A DNA stretch of 64,000 bases. It comes from Saprospiraceae bacterium (lineage in GTDB: Bacteria > Bacteroidota > Bacteroidia > Chitinophagales > Saprospiraceae). Below are positions 25,760 through 35,352 of the stretch, in pieces. The stretch is from positions 3,273 through 67,272 of the forward strand of contig JAHDBH010000002.1 of assembly GCA_020630495.1 (NCBI GenBank). The letters run 5' to 3'. A program made the translations under genes and the position numbers. Under the pieces are notes generated by a model. It was not told the DNA's origin and did no database searches. It saw only the letters and a program-made list of their open reading frames with translations. Numbering within the stretch: position 1 is the stretch's first letter; each line of letters starts with the position of its first letter.

Positions 25760-28141
25760 TTATCTCACTAAGGTAACATCTCCACTCTGAATCAGCACCT
25801 CTCCTGATATCAAGGTATACCTGATCACGTAGCTAAATACGGCTGGTGTGAGTAGTTCCCCTTTGAATATGCCATCCCAGCCCTGCACAGTGACGCCTGG
25901 GGAGATATTCTGAGCTTGATAGACTTGATTACCCAGGCGGTCGTAGACGCTTACATCATTGAGCATCTCTATCTTATCCGTCAAGAGAGGTTCCCAGGTA
26001 TCATTAATGTTATCAGAGTTAGGACTGAAAACATTGGGTACATAAATTGTATTCCCTCGAGTGACATTGATGTATACCTCGTCTTCGCGTAGACAACCGA
26101 TATCATCAAGCAAGCGGATCGTATAGGTGCCAGATCGCTGTGGGGAGAGCATCTGCTGTAAGCAGGTCTCGCAATCAATGGCGGCTCCCGTCCATAGGAT
26201 CTCCACTAGCGCTGAAGGGTCCTTGTTGATGGCAGGATCTAGATCCACATTGTCCCCTAACTCTATTTCCAGATCGGGACCTATATCTAGCGTCAGATCT
26301 TGTATATCGGCAAAGTTGACTGTATCACGGAGTTCGCAGCCATTGTCATCTGTGACTAGCACAGCATACTCTCCGGATCCCAGGTCCGTCTGGCTTGTAG
26401 ATGCGACTTGCTGATCATTTATAAACACTCTTATGGGCTCGGTACCTCCTATGACATCCGTGATGGATATGACTCCCTGCTGTGGTCTTTCGCAGCTGGG
26501 CTCACGAGTTTCAAGTAAAAATCCTGATAGAGGAATTCCAAAGTCTAGCGTGTTCTCCGTGATCGTAGTCGAGCATCCATTAGCAGTATCGGTCACAGTC
26601 AAGCTATACTGACCTGGTGTACTTATCATAGGATTGACCAATGATTCTGTGAGGGCTGTGATTCCTGGACCAGTCCACAGCACATCCTCAAGTGGCACAT
26701 CAGCCGTGGCAATGAGCTGTGCTTCAAACATTTCACAGGGCACAGGGCCAGTCTGTGATATACTGATCTCAGGTGATACTGTATCGACTGTGACCAGCAC
26801 ACTATGTGCTGTGATGCAACCATTCTCTCCCGTAACTGTGGCAGTGTAAATGCCCATTTCACTGACTGTGAGCATCTGACTATCTTCACCTGGCACTATA
26901 CCTGGACCAGTCCATCGGACTGTATCATCGATTGCTACATCAGAAAGATTGAGCGTCGCAATCGGATTTCGACAAGTAATCTGCTCAAAAGAATCAATGG
27001 TGAATATGGGCTCTGCAATATCACCTACCACGGTAATGACGTAAGAGTTTTCGCAGCTGTCTGGATTCATCACCGTCACATTGTATGTACCAATGTCACC
27101 TACTACGACGGAGGTATTATTGTCACTTCCTATGATAGTTCCATTAGTCGTAGTCCATAGCACAGAATCTAGGGCAAGTGGATTGATGACAAGAGGGTCG
27201 ATCGTCAAACTTGTCTGACCACACTCGAACTCATAGACTGGGTCAAAGACCAGTTCGGGTACTTCAAACATGGATAGGCTGACTTCTATGCTTGCCGTAT
27301 CAAAACACAGAAGGCCACTCACTGGATCGGGTCCTTCTATCACCACAGTATAGGTACCGCTATCACCTACAGTGATCTCATTGGACCCTTGACCAGATAT
27401 GATATCACCATCCATAGTACTCCATGTATGTGTAAATAAGAGAGGATTATTTCCTTCGCGGATGGTGATATTCTCTCCCGTACAATCAAATATGTCATCT
27501 GGTAAGCTAGCCTGTGTAGCGTTACATATGGCTGTCTCGCACTTAAGCGCGCCTGTCAAATCACAAAAAGTAATTTCTAAATCTTGGATATCACCAAAGC
27601 TTCCTGGCAGATTATCTAAGAAATTAAGCTGCCATGTCCCATTGGCCGGTCCTGTATTAAAATTTTCTAGACAGCCAACAGCAGGATAGTAAGATCCTGA
27701 GTAATCTACGTCAAAAGTATTTTCAAAATCACAGTTGTCCCATCTATCAGTAAATCCTGGATCGGGAGATACTGGATCTCCACATGGTAAGAAGGTGACA
27801 TTCCAGGTGTTGCCCCCAGTAAAGCCACAGAGCGAAAAAGGCCCTACTAGTAAGACCGACGTCCCTGCTGGACTGACGAGCTCTATGGTCATATCTCCTA
27901 TATCCCCATGCACAAATTCTAGACGTACAGCACATATCCCCTGAGCAGGATCAGATAGGTCATCATTGGTGAGACCTTCTACAGATATAGGGATCGTTCC
28001 TGGCACGAGGTCCACGGTCCGTACAGGACACTGGGTACAGGAACAAGGTTGAGCGAGGCCATAAAAGCCTACCATCATACTTATCAAAAAAGTGATAAGC
28101 CTTACGTAGTTAGTCGTGGTAATTTTCTTAGGGTATATCAT
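25760..28141 (-). CDS. Secreted P-domain/Ig-like protein with gliding-type C-terminal domain
   Basis: 793 residues. The signal peptide ends at GLAQ, then a cysteine-rich start (PCSCTQCPVRTVDLVPGTIP). Next is a proprotein-convertase-like P domain, about residues 45-200 (VRLEFVHGDIGDMTIELVSP, NGTWQLNFLD). Several Ig-like modules of about 78 residues follow, each with W-x-GPGI, PGxYxxTVT and paired cysteines. The last 90 residues are the CHU_C/gliding-motility-associated domain (NTIYVPNVFSPNSDNINDTWEPL), a T9SS type-B export signal. It is likely a surface or secreted adhesin-like protein. It is a shorter paralog of the next gene upstream, with the same start and end but fewer modules. No catalytic domain is seen. 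Confidence 0.85.
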   Translation of the reverse strand: MIYPKKITTTNYVRLITFLISMMVGFYGLAQPCSCTQCPVRTVDLVPGTIPISVEGLTNDDLSDPAQGICAVRLEFVHGDIGDMTIELVSPAGTSVLLVGPFSLCGFTGGNTWNVTFLPCGDPVSPDPGFTDRWDNCDFENTFDVDYSGSYYPAVGCLENFNTGPANGTWQLNFLDNLPGSFGDIQDLEITFCDLTGALKCETAICNATQASLPDDIFDCTGENITIREGNNPLLFTHTWSTMDGDIISGQGSNEITVGDSGTYTVVIEGPDPVSGLLCFDTASIEVSLSMFEVPELVFDPVYEFECGQTSLTIDPLVINPLALDSVLWTTTNGTIIGSDNNTSVVVGDIGTYNVTVMNPDSCENSYVITVVGDIAEPIFTIDSFEQITCRNPIATLNLSDVAIDDTVRWTGPGIVPGEDSQMLTVSEMGIYTATVTGENGCITAHSVLVTVDTVSPEISISQTGPVPCEMFEAQLIATADVPLEDVLWTGPGITALTESLVNPMISTPGQYSLTVTDTANGCSTTITENTLDFGIPLSGFLLETREPSCERPQQGVISITDVIGGTEPIRVFINDQQVASTSQTDLGSGEYAVLVTDDNGCELRDTVNFADIQDLTLDIGPDLEIELGDNVDLDPAINKDPSALVEILWTGAAIDCETCLQQMLSPQRSGTYTIRLLDDIGCLREDEVYINVTRGNTIYVPNVFSPNSDNINDTWEPLLTDKIEMLNDVSVYDRLGNQVYQAQNISPGVTVQGWDGIFKGELLTPAVFSYVIRYTLISGEVLIQSGDVTLVR

Positions 28142-28270
28142 TCATTCTTCTTTAAAATTCCAGAAACACACAGTCTGCCCCTAGCCTTTTAAAGACGTCA
28201 AAATCAAGTGATACGCTGCCTGAGCACTGTATAATAACCAGAGATACTCACGGATATTTTGATAAGGTGA

Positions 28271-31200
28271 TTATTTTATTAGGGTCACGTCACCGCTTGT
28301 TTGTATCTGCAGACCATTGATGAGCGTGTACTGCATGATATAGGTGAATACACCCGGGTCAAGCGGCTGTCCTTGATACGATCCATCCCACCCTATCTGG
28401 TCTACTGACGGATCGAGCATGGTAGCCTGATAGACTCGATTACCTCCTCTATCGTAGACCTCGATTGCGTCTATATGCCTTACCTTATCAGACATGAAAG
28501 GTCTGAATCGATCATTTTCAGCATCGCCATTTGGACTGAATACATTGGGTATAAAGGCTGTATTTCCTATGGCCACATTAATGTACAGCTCGTCGTACGC
28601 AGTGCAGCCATCTTTATCCGTGAGGAGCAGAGAATATATGCCTGACCTCTGAGGGAGGAAGAATTGGTCCAGACAAGATGAGCAATCGATGTAGGGCCCA
28701 TCCCATAGTATCTCGGTGATATCACTACTATCCTTATTGATCAGGGCTCTGATATCAGCGTCATCACCTAATTCTAGATCTTGGTCCTCACCCACATCGA
28801 GCTGCAATTTCTCCAATTTCTGTAGAGTCAAAGTATCTGTGAGTGAGCAGCCGTTGGCATCGAGAATGCTTACGATATACTCACCAGGTAGGAGATTGGC
28901 AATTCGCGTATCTGCCAGAGGTATATCATTCAAGAAATATTCTATGGGCAGTACACCGCCTTGTATACCATCGATGGAGATGACGCCATCACTACCATCA
29001 TCGCAGCTTGGATCTCTCAGAGATATGAGCAGCTCCGTAGGGCGATTGTCTATTTCCTCTACACGCTGAATTCTTTGGGAAGTACAACCGTTCCTGAAGT
29101 CTGTAATCACCAGCGTATAATCACCTGGAATAGAGACTACTGGATTGTATGAGTTTTCGATTGTGGCTGTGATACCAGGACCTTCCCACAGAAAACCGTA
29201 AGCTGAACCATTATCTGATCCTTCACTGGACAGTATTACCTCGGGCTCAGCACAAGTGATGATTGCACTTACAGAAGTCGAAATCTCTGGCCTTCTCAGA
29301 TCATCATCGACTATGATCGTGGTATCTGCTCTACATCCAGTCGCTGCATTGTATACAATCAGATTATACTCACCGCTTTGGTCTACATCTATGATGGCTG
29401 CACTATCAAGAGTCACTATGCCAGGACCCTCCCAGAAATAAACCACTTCTTCTCCAGATTCTGATCCAGAGCCGTCCAGGGAAATTACCGGCCGAGCACA
29501 TGTAATGATTTCGTAGGGGTCTACCTGCAACCGCGGAAAATCGGCATCAATTTCTATCCCTATGGAATCAGTGTCCATACATCCATTTTGCTCATCTGTC
29601 ACCGTGAGCACATATACACCGGGACGACCAGTGGTAGAATAGACGCTATCGACCAATCCCTCTGGCACAGGTCCATCTACTCGCTCCCAGTCGTAGATGA
29701 GGGAGCCTATTCCAGAGCTTCGATCACCTAGGAGAGCGATATCTGGCTGTTCACATGTGATGACGAATCCATCCGTAGTGATCTGCGCGATAGGGGCTAG
29801 GGTGTCTATCTGGACTTCCAGCTCAAGCTCCGTCGTACAACCATTCTCTCCTATAAGCATGACAGTATACAGTCCAGCGAGATCTACTTCTGGATGTATG
29901 AAGTTTTCATTGACTACAGTAATTGATGGGCCCGCCCACAGCTGATCTGCAGCATCTGTCCTCAGATCAAGCACTACCTCTGACCTAGCACAGGTAATAA
30001 TCTCTGCTTCTACTGACCCTACAGGGCTGATAGTATCTGCTTGCACCGTCACGCTCGCAGAGGACGTACATCCATTGTCACCCGTGACCTCGACCCAGTA
30101 AGGTCCAGGAATACTCACTGAAGGTGACTGCAGATTGATACTCTCATCAGTAATCCCTGCTCCAGTCCAGACGTACTCTCTAGCAATGGAAGAATTCTCA
30201 AGGCGTATAGACTCCTCTATGCAGTCTATGGTATCAGCCATAAGTAAGATCACAGGTGCAGCCGTATCTGCGTAGATCGAGATCACTTCCTCGGTGGTAC
30301 AGCCATTGGCAGCAGTGACCGTAAGAGCATAGTCCCCAGCTAGATCTATACTAGGAGATACGACTGATTGCTGCCCAGCGGTGATGCTCGGACCAGACCA
30401 GCTATAGCTTATGGCCCTAGACGATATAGGTGACAAGTTTATCAAGATGGAGTCACAGCTGAGGGTATCAGTTGGTAAGATAAGGTCTGGAGCCAGTGTA
30501 TCTTGGAAGACTTCGATACGCTCAATTGTCTTACAGTCTTGTACCGTGGTAATCGTCAGCTCATAGGTACCTGGGATTGCTATATCTGGAGTGGCCTCTG
30601 AGCTATTGTTCACGTCAATATCGGGGCCCTCCCACTCGTAGACTACAGAGGCCGTGGTACTACTCTCCAAGCTTACTTGAGTGCGCAAGCAAGTAAGCGT
30701 ATCAGCACGCAAGCTGAGCGCTGGCGCATCATCTCTCAAGCCCACTTCTACCGCTGCACGACTTTCACAACCATTACTATTTGTTGCAATGACGCTGAAA
30801 GTGCCGGGGCCTTCGATCTCGGGATTCAAGGCTCTTTCTTGACCTGCCGCGATGGCTGGGCCAGACCAGATTATATCTACAGCGTTATCGATCGTTCCCG
30901 TAAGCACGAGGGATGAGGCCGTGCAAGATATCAGCGAATCACCAAAATGGATGCTTGGACTTACTGTATCAGCTACCACTTCTATCATGGTACTATTACC
31001 ACAGCCAAGGCTATCCATGATAGTCACAGTATATATGCCAGGCGCATCTACCTCAGGAGACGGGCTATTGACATTACTAGCATCTATTCCTGGACCTTCC
31101 CACATATAGGTCACTGTAGCATTGCTGGTAGAGGCAATCAGAGCTCTTGGATGGCTACAGCTGATCGTGTCCGCCCTCAAGTCGATACTGGGGATATCAG

Positions 31201-33265
31201 CGGATTCCTCTATATCGTATCGTATGGTATCAGTACAGCCATTGTCCTCAGCTACAATGAGTTCGTAGAGGCCTGCTTCCGAGCTTGTAATCGTAGGCTC
31301 GTTATCGATTTCAGTATCTATACCTGGGCCAGTCCAGAGATAGCTCAGTCCATCTTCTCCAGGCTCCACACCAATCGTGATACTTAGATCGTCGCAATCA
31401 AAGGAGTCAGTCAGAATCTCTATGTCAGGTGGCAGAGTATCCAGACGGAGGAATACAAAGCCTAAGACTGGACAATTGCCGTCCGTAGTCAAGATGACCT
31501 CATAGAGACCGGCTTGATCCACCACAGGGTTAGGCTCATTCTCATTCTCTGCCGTGATTGCTGGACCGCCCCACTGATAGCGCAGTGTATCACCCATGCC
31601 CTGCACATCTAGCACAATCTGCCTATTAAGGCAGTTCAGGGTATCCTCATAGGAGCTCAGTGTAGGAGGCATAGTCTCATCCAGCACGATATACGTGGTT
31701 TCTGACCGGCAGCCATTGATGACAGATGCAGCAGATACTGTATAGACACCTGGAGATGTGACGAGTATCGCAGCATTAAATCTTTGATCATCATCCACTC
31801 CAGCACCTGACCATATATGATCTGTGACAGGGATATCTGATGCTACAGACAACAAGACTTCTAGATCTAGGCAGGTCAGTGGTGCATCTTGACGGATTTC
31901 CATTTCTGGAGGTATAGTGTCAATAGTCACTGTGACGGCGTCTGTGTATACGCATCCATTCTCACCTGTCACTACGATTTCGTAGAGTCCAGGAATCGTG
32001 ACGGTTTGATTTTGACGATTTTCATTTCCAGGCAATATACCTGGACCTGCCCAAGATATGCTGTCACCTGGATCTATATCTATCAGATTCAGATCAGCAA
32101 AGAGAAATATACAATTCAGATCATTGTGTGACCCTATTCTAAATTCTGGCAGCTCAAAGTTTTCTACTACGTTAACTTCATAGGTATTACCACAGTCTTC
32201 AGGATTCTGTACTCGCACACGGTATGTTCCTGTAGCATCTACAAGAATGGACGGACCATCAGTCGCACCTATGATATTTCCGTTAGTCGTCTCCCATATA
32301 TATTCATCTGCTCCGCTACTATTGTTGACTGTAGGAGCTATCAGTACCTGTGACTGATTACAATTGAGCTCGTAGGGCTCGTCAAATATCAATTCTGGTA
32401 TAGGAAACGCTGTTGGCCGCACAAATACACTTGCCGTATCCGAGCAGAGGAGTCCACTTTCTGGATCAGGACCTTCGATCACCACAGTGTACGTACCGCT
32501 ACCCTCTATGGATATGACTTCGGTTCCCTGACCAGAAATGATGTTACCGTCTATGGTAGACCACTCGTGATCAAATACAGACGGGTCGTTCCCTTCTAGT
32601 ATAATCGTCTCATCGCCTGGACATACAAAGATGTCAGTCGGCAATTCAGCATTCACAGACTCACAGATCGGAGTTTCACAATCAAGCGCTCCCGATGGAT
32701 CACAAAAGATGATTTCAAATCCAGTGATGTTACCAAAACTTCCTGGGAGATTGTCCAGAAAATTGAGCTCCCAGGTGCCATTGGCAGACCCTGTGTTAAA
32801 ATCCTCGAGACAGCCACCCGCTGGATGGTAAGAACCCGTATAGTCTATATCAAATGTATTCTCAAAATCACAGTTGCTCCATACTGGCGGCATTCCCGGA
32901 TCTGGTGCTGGGGTCTCCCCGCATGGCAAGAAGAGCACATCCCATGTATTGCCTCCCGTAAATCCGCAAAGCGAAAATGGTCCCACTAATTGTACTAATG
33001 TACCTGATGGACTCACGAGATCTATCGTCATATCACCTATATCGCCATGGACAAATTGCATTCTGACGCCACAGATGCCTTGCCCAGGATCGGAAAGATC
33101 ATCATTAGTCAGTCCCTCGACTTCTACCGGTATCGTTCCTGGCACTAGGTCTACTGTCTGTATAGGACACTCCGTACAAGAGCAAGGCTGCGCATAGGCA
33201 GTCAAAGTCACAAAAAAACCTAATATACTCAAGCTCAGAGCCCTACACATCCTACTATCTATCAT
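28271..33265 (-). CDS. Giant P-domain/Ig-like repeat protein with gliding-type C-terminal domain
   Basis: About 1664 residues from the ATG at 33265, chosen because it gives a signal peptide ending in LTAYAQ; the frame is open to 33439, but those 58 residues look non-coding. Its order matches its downstream paralog: Cys-rich start (PCSCTECPIQTVDL), P domain, two degenerate modules, then 13 Ig-like modules of about 78 residues between roughly 372 and 1400. It ends in a CHU_C domain (NTAFIPNVFSPNGDAENDRF). Each module has an early Cys, W-x-GPxI, PGxY and a late GC, so a disulfide per module is likely. Probable T9SS-exported adhesin or surface fibre. It shares a divergent promoter region with the OmpA gene. 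Confidence 0.85.
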   Translation of the reverse strand: MIDSRMCRALSLSILGFFVTLTAYAQPCSCTECPIQTVDLVPGTIPVEVEGLTNDDLSDPGQGICGVRMQFVHGDIGDMTIDLVSPSGTLVQLVGPFSLCGFTGGNTWDVLFLPCGETPAPDPGMPPVWSNCDFENTFDIDYTGSYHPAGGCLEDFNTGSANGTWELNFLDNLPGSFGNITGFEIIFCDPSGALDCETPICESVNAELPTDIFVCPGDETIILEGNDPSVFDHEWSTIDGNIISGQGTEVISIEGSGTYTVVIEGPDPESGLLCSDTASVFVRPTAFPIPELIFDEPYELNCNQSQVLIAPTVNNSSGADEYIWETTNGNIIGATDGPSILVDATGTYRVRVQNPEDCGNTYEVNVVENFELPEFRIGSHNDLNCIFLFADLNLIDIDPGDSISWAGPGILPGNENRQNQTVTIPGLYEIVVTGENGCVYTDAVTVTIDTIPPEMEIRQDAPLTCLDLEVLLSVASDIPVTDHIWSGAGVDDDQRFNAAILVTSPGVYTVSAASVINGCRSETTYIVLDETMPPTLSSYEDTLNCLNRQIVLDVQGMGDTLRYQWGGPAITAENENEPNPVVDQAGLYEVILTTDGNCPVLGFVFLRLDTLPPDIEILTDSFDCDDLSITIGVEPGEDGLSYLWTGPGIDTEIDNEPTITSSEAGLYELIVAEDNGCTDTIRYDIEESADIPSIDLRADTISCSHPRALIASTSNATVTYMWEGPGIDASNVNSPSPEVDAPGIYTVTIMDSLGCGNSTMIEVVADTVSPSIHFGDSLISCTASSLVLTGTIDNAVDIIWSGPAIAAGQERALNPEIEGPGTFSVIATNSNGCESRAAVEVGLRDDAPALSLRADTLTCLRTQVSLESSTTASVVYEWEGPDIDVNNSSEATPDIAIPGTYELTITTVQDCKTIERIEVFQDTLAPDLILPTDTLSCDSILINLSPISSRAISYSWSGPSITAGQQSVVSPSIDLAGDYALTVTAANGCTTEEVISIYADTAAPVILLMADTIDCIEESIRLENSSIAREYVWTGAGITDESINLQSPSVSIPGPYWVEVTGDNGCTSSASVTVQADTISPVGSVEAEIITCARSEVVLDLRTDAADQLWAGPSITVVNENFIHPEVDLAGLYTVMLIGENGCTTELELEVQIDTLAPIAQITTDGFVITCEQPDIALLGDRSSGIGSLIYDWERVDGPVPEGLVDSVYSTTGRPGVYVLTVTDEQNGCMDTDSIGIEIDADFPRLQVDPYEIITCARPVISLDGSGSESGEEVVYFWEGPGIVTLDSAAIIDVDQSGEYNLIVYNAATGCRADTTIIVDDDLRRPEISTSVSAIITCAEPEVILSSEGSDNGSAYGFLWEGPGITATIENSYNPVVSIPGDYTLVITDFRNGCTSQRIQRVEEIDNRPTELLISLRDPSCDDGSDGVISIDGIQGGVLPIEYFLNDIPLADTRIANLLPGEYIVSILDANGCSLTDTLTLQKLEKLQLDVGEDQDLELGDDADIRALINKDSSDITEILWDGPYIDCSSCLDQFFLPQRSGIYSLLLTDKDGCTAYDELYINVAIGNTAFIPNVFSPNGDAENDRFRPFMSDKVRHIDAIEVYDRGGNRVYQATMLDPSVDQIGWDGSYQGQPLDPGVFTYIMQYTLINGLQIQTSGDVTLIK

Positions 33266-33417
33266 GGGATTATCAACTTCTCCGAAGGTACTTAAATTAT
33301 CTTTTACGCATCCGCTATACACATGAATACACAATGATAGAAGGATCACTTTATCGAACCATTCGTGGCCTACAGCGCTCGGACTGTTGTGTGATTGACG
33401 CATATCGTGTATTCTGG

Positions 33418-33434
33418 GCGCTTTCGCGCAAAAG
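33418..33434 (-). repeat. CTTTT-hairpin, copy I (GCGC-GAAA-GCGC)
   Basis: Read on the minus strand: CTTTT, a perfect 4-bp stem and a GAAA loop. It lies in the divergent gap between the giant P-domain gene and the OmpA gene. Confidence 0.7.
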
Positions 33435-33449
33435 AACACTGAGATTAGC

Positions 33450-33457
33450 TACTTTTG
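33450..33457 (+). promoter_or_regulatory. TAnnTTTG-type -7 box (TACTTTTG) for the OmpA gene
   Basis: An exact -7 consensus 32 bases before the ATG at 33490, just after hairpin copy I. No clear -33 element is seen. Confidence 0.42.
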
Positions 33458-33489
33458 ATGACTAAGAATTATAAAAGACCACAGACTTT

Positions 33490-34410
33490 ATGAAAACGAC
33501 TAAACTCTTTACACTACTCTTCTCTCTCCTACTGCTCACCAGTTGTGTGAGCAAAAAGAAATTTGCTGGAATGGAAAGCGAGCTCGAGCTCGCTAAAGCT
33601 GATCTTCAGACCTGCAACAGCGATCTAGCACGCCAAGTAAAATCTCTTGACGCCTGCAATCAGGAAAAATCACGCCTGACCGCTGAGCTTAACTCTATGA
33701 AGAGCAATATGACCCTCCGCGAAGAGCAGATCGAAGATCTGAGATCTCAGATAGATGATATCAGGACACAGCGAGACAAGCAGCTCAGCACAGTGGATGA
33801 TCTGACCACGCTCTCTCAATCTGCTACACAAAATATAGAAAGGACACTCGATCAGCTCGATAAAAAGGACAGATACATAGGCTTACTTCAAGCTGCCAAG
33901 ACAAGAGCAGATTCTATCAATCTCGTACTGGCAGTCAATTTGAAAAATGTCCTAGCTGACGGCATCAATGATCAAGACATAGAAATTAAGGTAGACAAGA
34001 CCGTAGTCATGGTAAATCTATCTGATAAGATGCTCTATCGCAGTGGATCCGCCAATCTCAACGCTGACGCCAAGAGGGTACTCGGCAAGATAGCGCAGAT
34101 CGTACAGTCTAGACCCAATCTCGAGGTCATGGTAGAGGGCAATACCGATGACGACCCCATACGTACGGCCTGTCTGGATGACAACTGGGATCTGAGCGTG
34201 AAGCGTGCCACATCGGTGGTGCGAGTACTCCAGAAAGACTATGGAGTAGCCGCCAATAGACTCATAGCAGCAGGAAGAGGAGAATACAACCCCATAGCAG
34301 ATAATGAAACTAGTGAAGGCAAATCCACTAATCGCCGCACACGTATCATCATCATGCCAAAGCTGGATGAATTCTACGATCTACTCAATCCAGATAATGT
34401 GCCAGAATAA
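33490..34410 (+). CDS. OmpA-family peptidoglycan-binding lipoprotein
   Basis: 306 residues. Lipobox LLLTSCV gives a lipid anchor, and the residues after it (SKKKFAGMESELELAKADL) begin a coiled coil up to about residue 135. The C-terminal OmpA domain, about 170-295, has VMVEGNTDDDPI, the helix DLSVKRATSVVRVL, and GRGEYNPIADN...NRRTRIIIMP. The Asp and Arg of this domain bind diaminopimelate in peptidoglycan. It probably ties the outer membrane to the cell wall. It is monocistronic: a promoter box stands ahead of it and a strong terminator follows. It is divergent from the giant adhesin-like gene. Confidence 0.92.
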   Translation: MKTTKLFTLLFSLLLLTSCVSKKKFAGMESELELAKADLQTCNSDLARQVKSLDACNQEKSRLTAELNSMKSNMTLREEQIEDLRSQIDDIRTQRDKQLSTVDDLTTLSQSATQNIERTLDQLDKKDRYIGLLQAAKTRADSINLVLAVNLKNVLADGINDQDIEIKVDKTVVMVNLSDKMLYRSGSANLNADAKRVLGKIAQIVQSRPNLEVMVEGNTDDDPIRTACLDDNWDLSVKRATSVVRVLQKDYGVAANRLIAAGRGEYNPIADNETSEGKSTNRRTRIIIMPKLDEFYDLLNPDNVPE

Positions 34411-34440
34411 TCATTCTGGCTATCATCAAAAAAATGAGAA

Positions 34441-34480
34441 AGAGGTCATGCAGCGCACGCTGTATGATCTCTTTTTTTTT
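34441..34480 (+). terminator. Strong rho-independent terminator of the OmpA gene
   Basis: A 14-bp stem (arms at 34441-34454 and 34459-34472, two G-U pairs), a GCAC loop and a following run of eight more Ts. Confidence 0.85.
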
Positions 34481-34579
34481 AGAATCAAAACTACACAGAC
34501 AGACTCGTCAAGCGACTACTTCCACGGCCAGTAGATGACATAGTTTGCCCATCCATACGGCTGTCAACTACAGGGCGAT

Positions 34580-35053
34580 CTAGAGCCTTTTCTCCATAGC
34601 TATATGTGGTATGCCATCCTCAAGATAGGAATCACCTATAGCACGGTATCCCAGAGACTCATAAAATCCTCGTATGTACACCTGCGCAGAGAGATGAATG
34701 AGGCGGGCATCTGGCCATAGCCGCCTACTCTGATCTTCTGAGTAGATCATGAGCATCCTGCCTAGACCCATGCTCCTGTGAGAGCTAGCGACTACTACTC
34801 TACCTATGGACATACAGCCCTGCATATCAGGTGGCAGCAATCTTGATACGCCTACTATCGCATCTCCTGATAGAGCTAGACAGTGATAAGCGGATAGATC
34901 AGCATCGTCCATGTCTTGGTAGACACAGTCCTGCTCCACTACAAAGACCTCACTGCGCAGACGAAGCAGAGCATACAGAGAACCTACGCTGAGATCATCA
35001 AAGAAAGTGCACGTCATGTCACATCGCACTGCTGGAAGTCCAGAAGTCATCAC
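34580..35053 (-). CDS. elaA: ElaA-type GNAT N-acetyltransferase
   Basis: 157 residues of the GNAT fold that transfers acetyl groups from acetyl-CoA. The ElaA-specific signature is clear: YALLRLRSEVFVVEQDCVYQDMD near residue 30. The acetyl-CoA loop region IGRVVVASSHRSMGLGRMLM follows, and the end is FYESLGYRAIGDSYLEDGIPH. The substrate of ElaA proteins is not well defined. The ATG at 35053 overlaps the stop of the upstream membrane-protein gene (ATGA), making them cotranslated. An internal Met at codon 13 (35017) would also fit the family's usual N-terminus. It is the last gene of a three-gene unit starting at 37926. Confidence 0.88.
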   Translation of the reverse strand: MMTSGLPAVRCDMTCTFFDDLSVGSLYALLRLRSEVFVVEQDCVYQDMDDADLSAYHCLALSGDAIVGVSRLLPPDMQGCMSIGRVVVASSHRSMGLGRMLMIYSEDQSRRLWPDARLIHLSAQVYIRGFYESLGYRAIGDSYLEDGIPHIAMEKRL

Positions 35054-35343
35054 CTCGTTTCTCGAAAATCCAGAACCTGAGGGAGGAGATGACTAGCGAT
35101 GTCTCCTCCATAAATGTGCTCAGCGAAGGCCACCAAAAAACATACGACAATGCTCGCCGTCATCAATAAGAGATAGTCCCTGTAATATGATATGATGCCT
35201 ACCGTCAGTAGCACCAGACACATAGCTGGAGTGGCTAGTGGTAAGGTATCCAGAGATCCACCCATGCTCAGTGAGAATATCGCGGTCAACAGGAGAAGAC
35301 CAAAAACCTCAACCGTAGAAAATTTCAATTTTCGATTACTCAA
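35050..35343 (-). CDS. Small three-helix membrane protein
   Basis: 97 residues with three hydrophobic segments, roughly 12-32, 36-52 and 56-75. No family recognised. The start is TTG at 35343; an in-frame stop lies three codons upstream and no ATG is nearby, so the unusual codon is probably real. It begins 9 bases after the stop of the lamin-tail protein and overlaps elaA, so it is translated within a tight operon. Function unknown. Confidence 0.65.
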   Translation of the reverse strand: MSNRKLKFSTVEVFGLLLLTAIFSLSMGGSLDTLPLATPAMCLVLLTVGIISYYRDYLLLMTASIVVCFLVAFAEHIYGGDIASHLLPQVLDFRETR

Positions 35344-35352
35344 AACCTCTTA

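Noticed and set aside
32960-32985. Additional hairpin candidate (CGC-AAA-GCG followed by AAAATG)
   Set aside because: The stem is only 3 bp and the loop is not GAAA or GACA, so it does not fit the family.
28271-33265. Possible CRISPR-like repetition in the repeated gene
   Set aside because: The repeats are coding modules of about 235 bases with diverged DNA, not short identical repeats with spacers.
33266-33439. N-terminal extension of the giant P-domain protein
   Set aside because: The 58 residues precede a perfectly good signal peptide and have no family counterpart; a hairpin copy also lies in this stretch.
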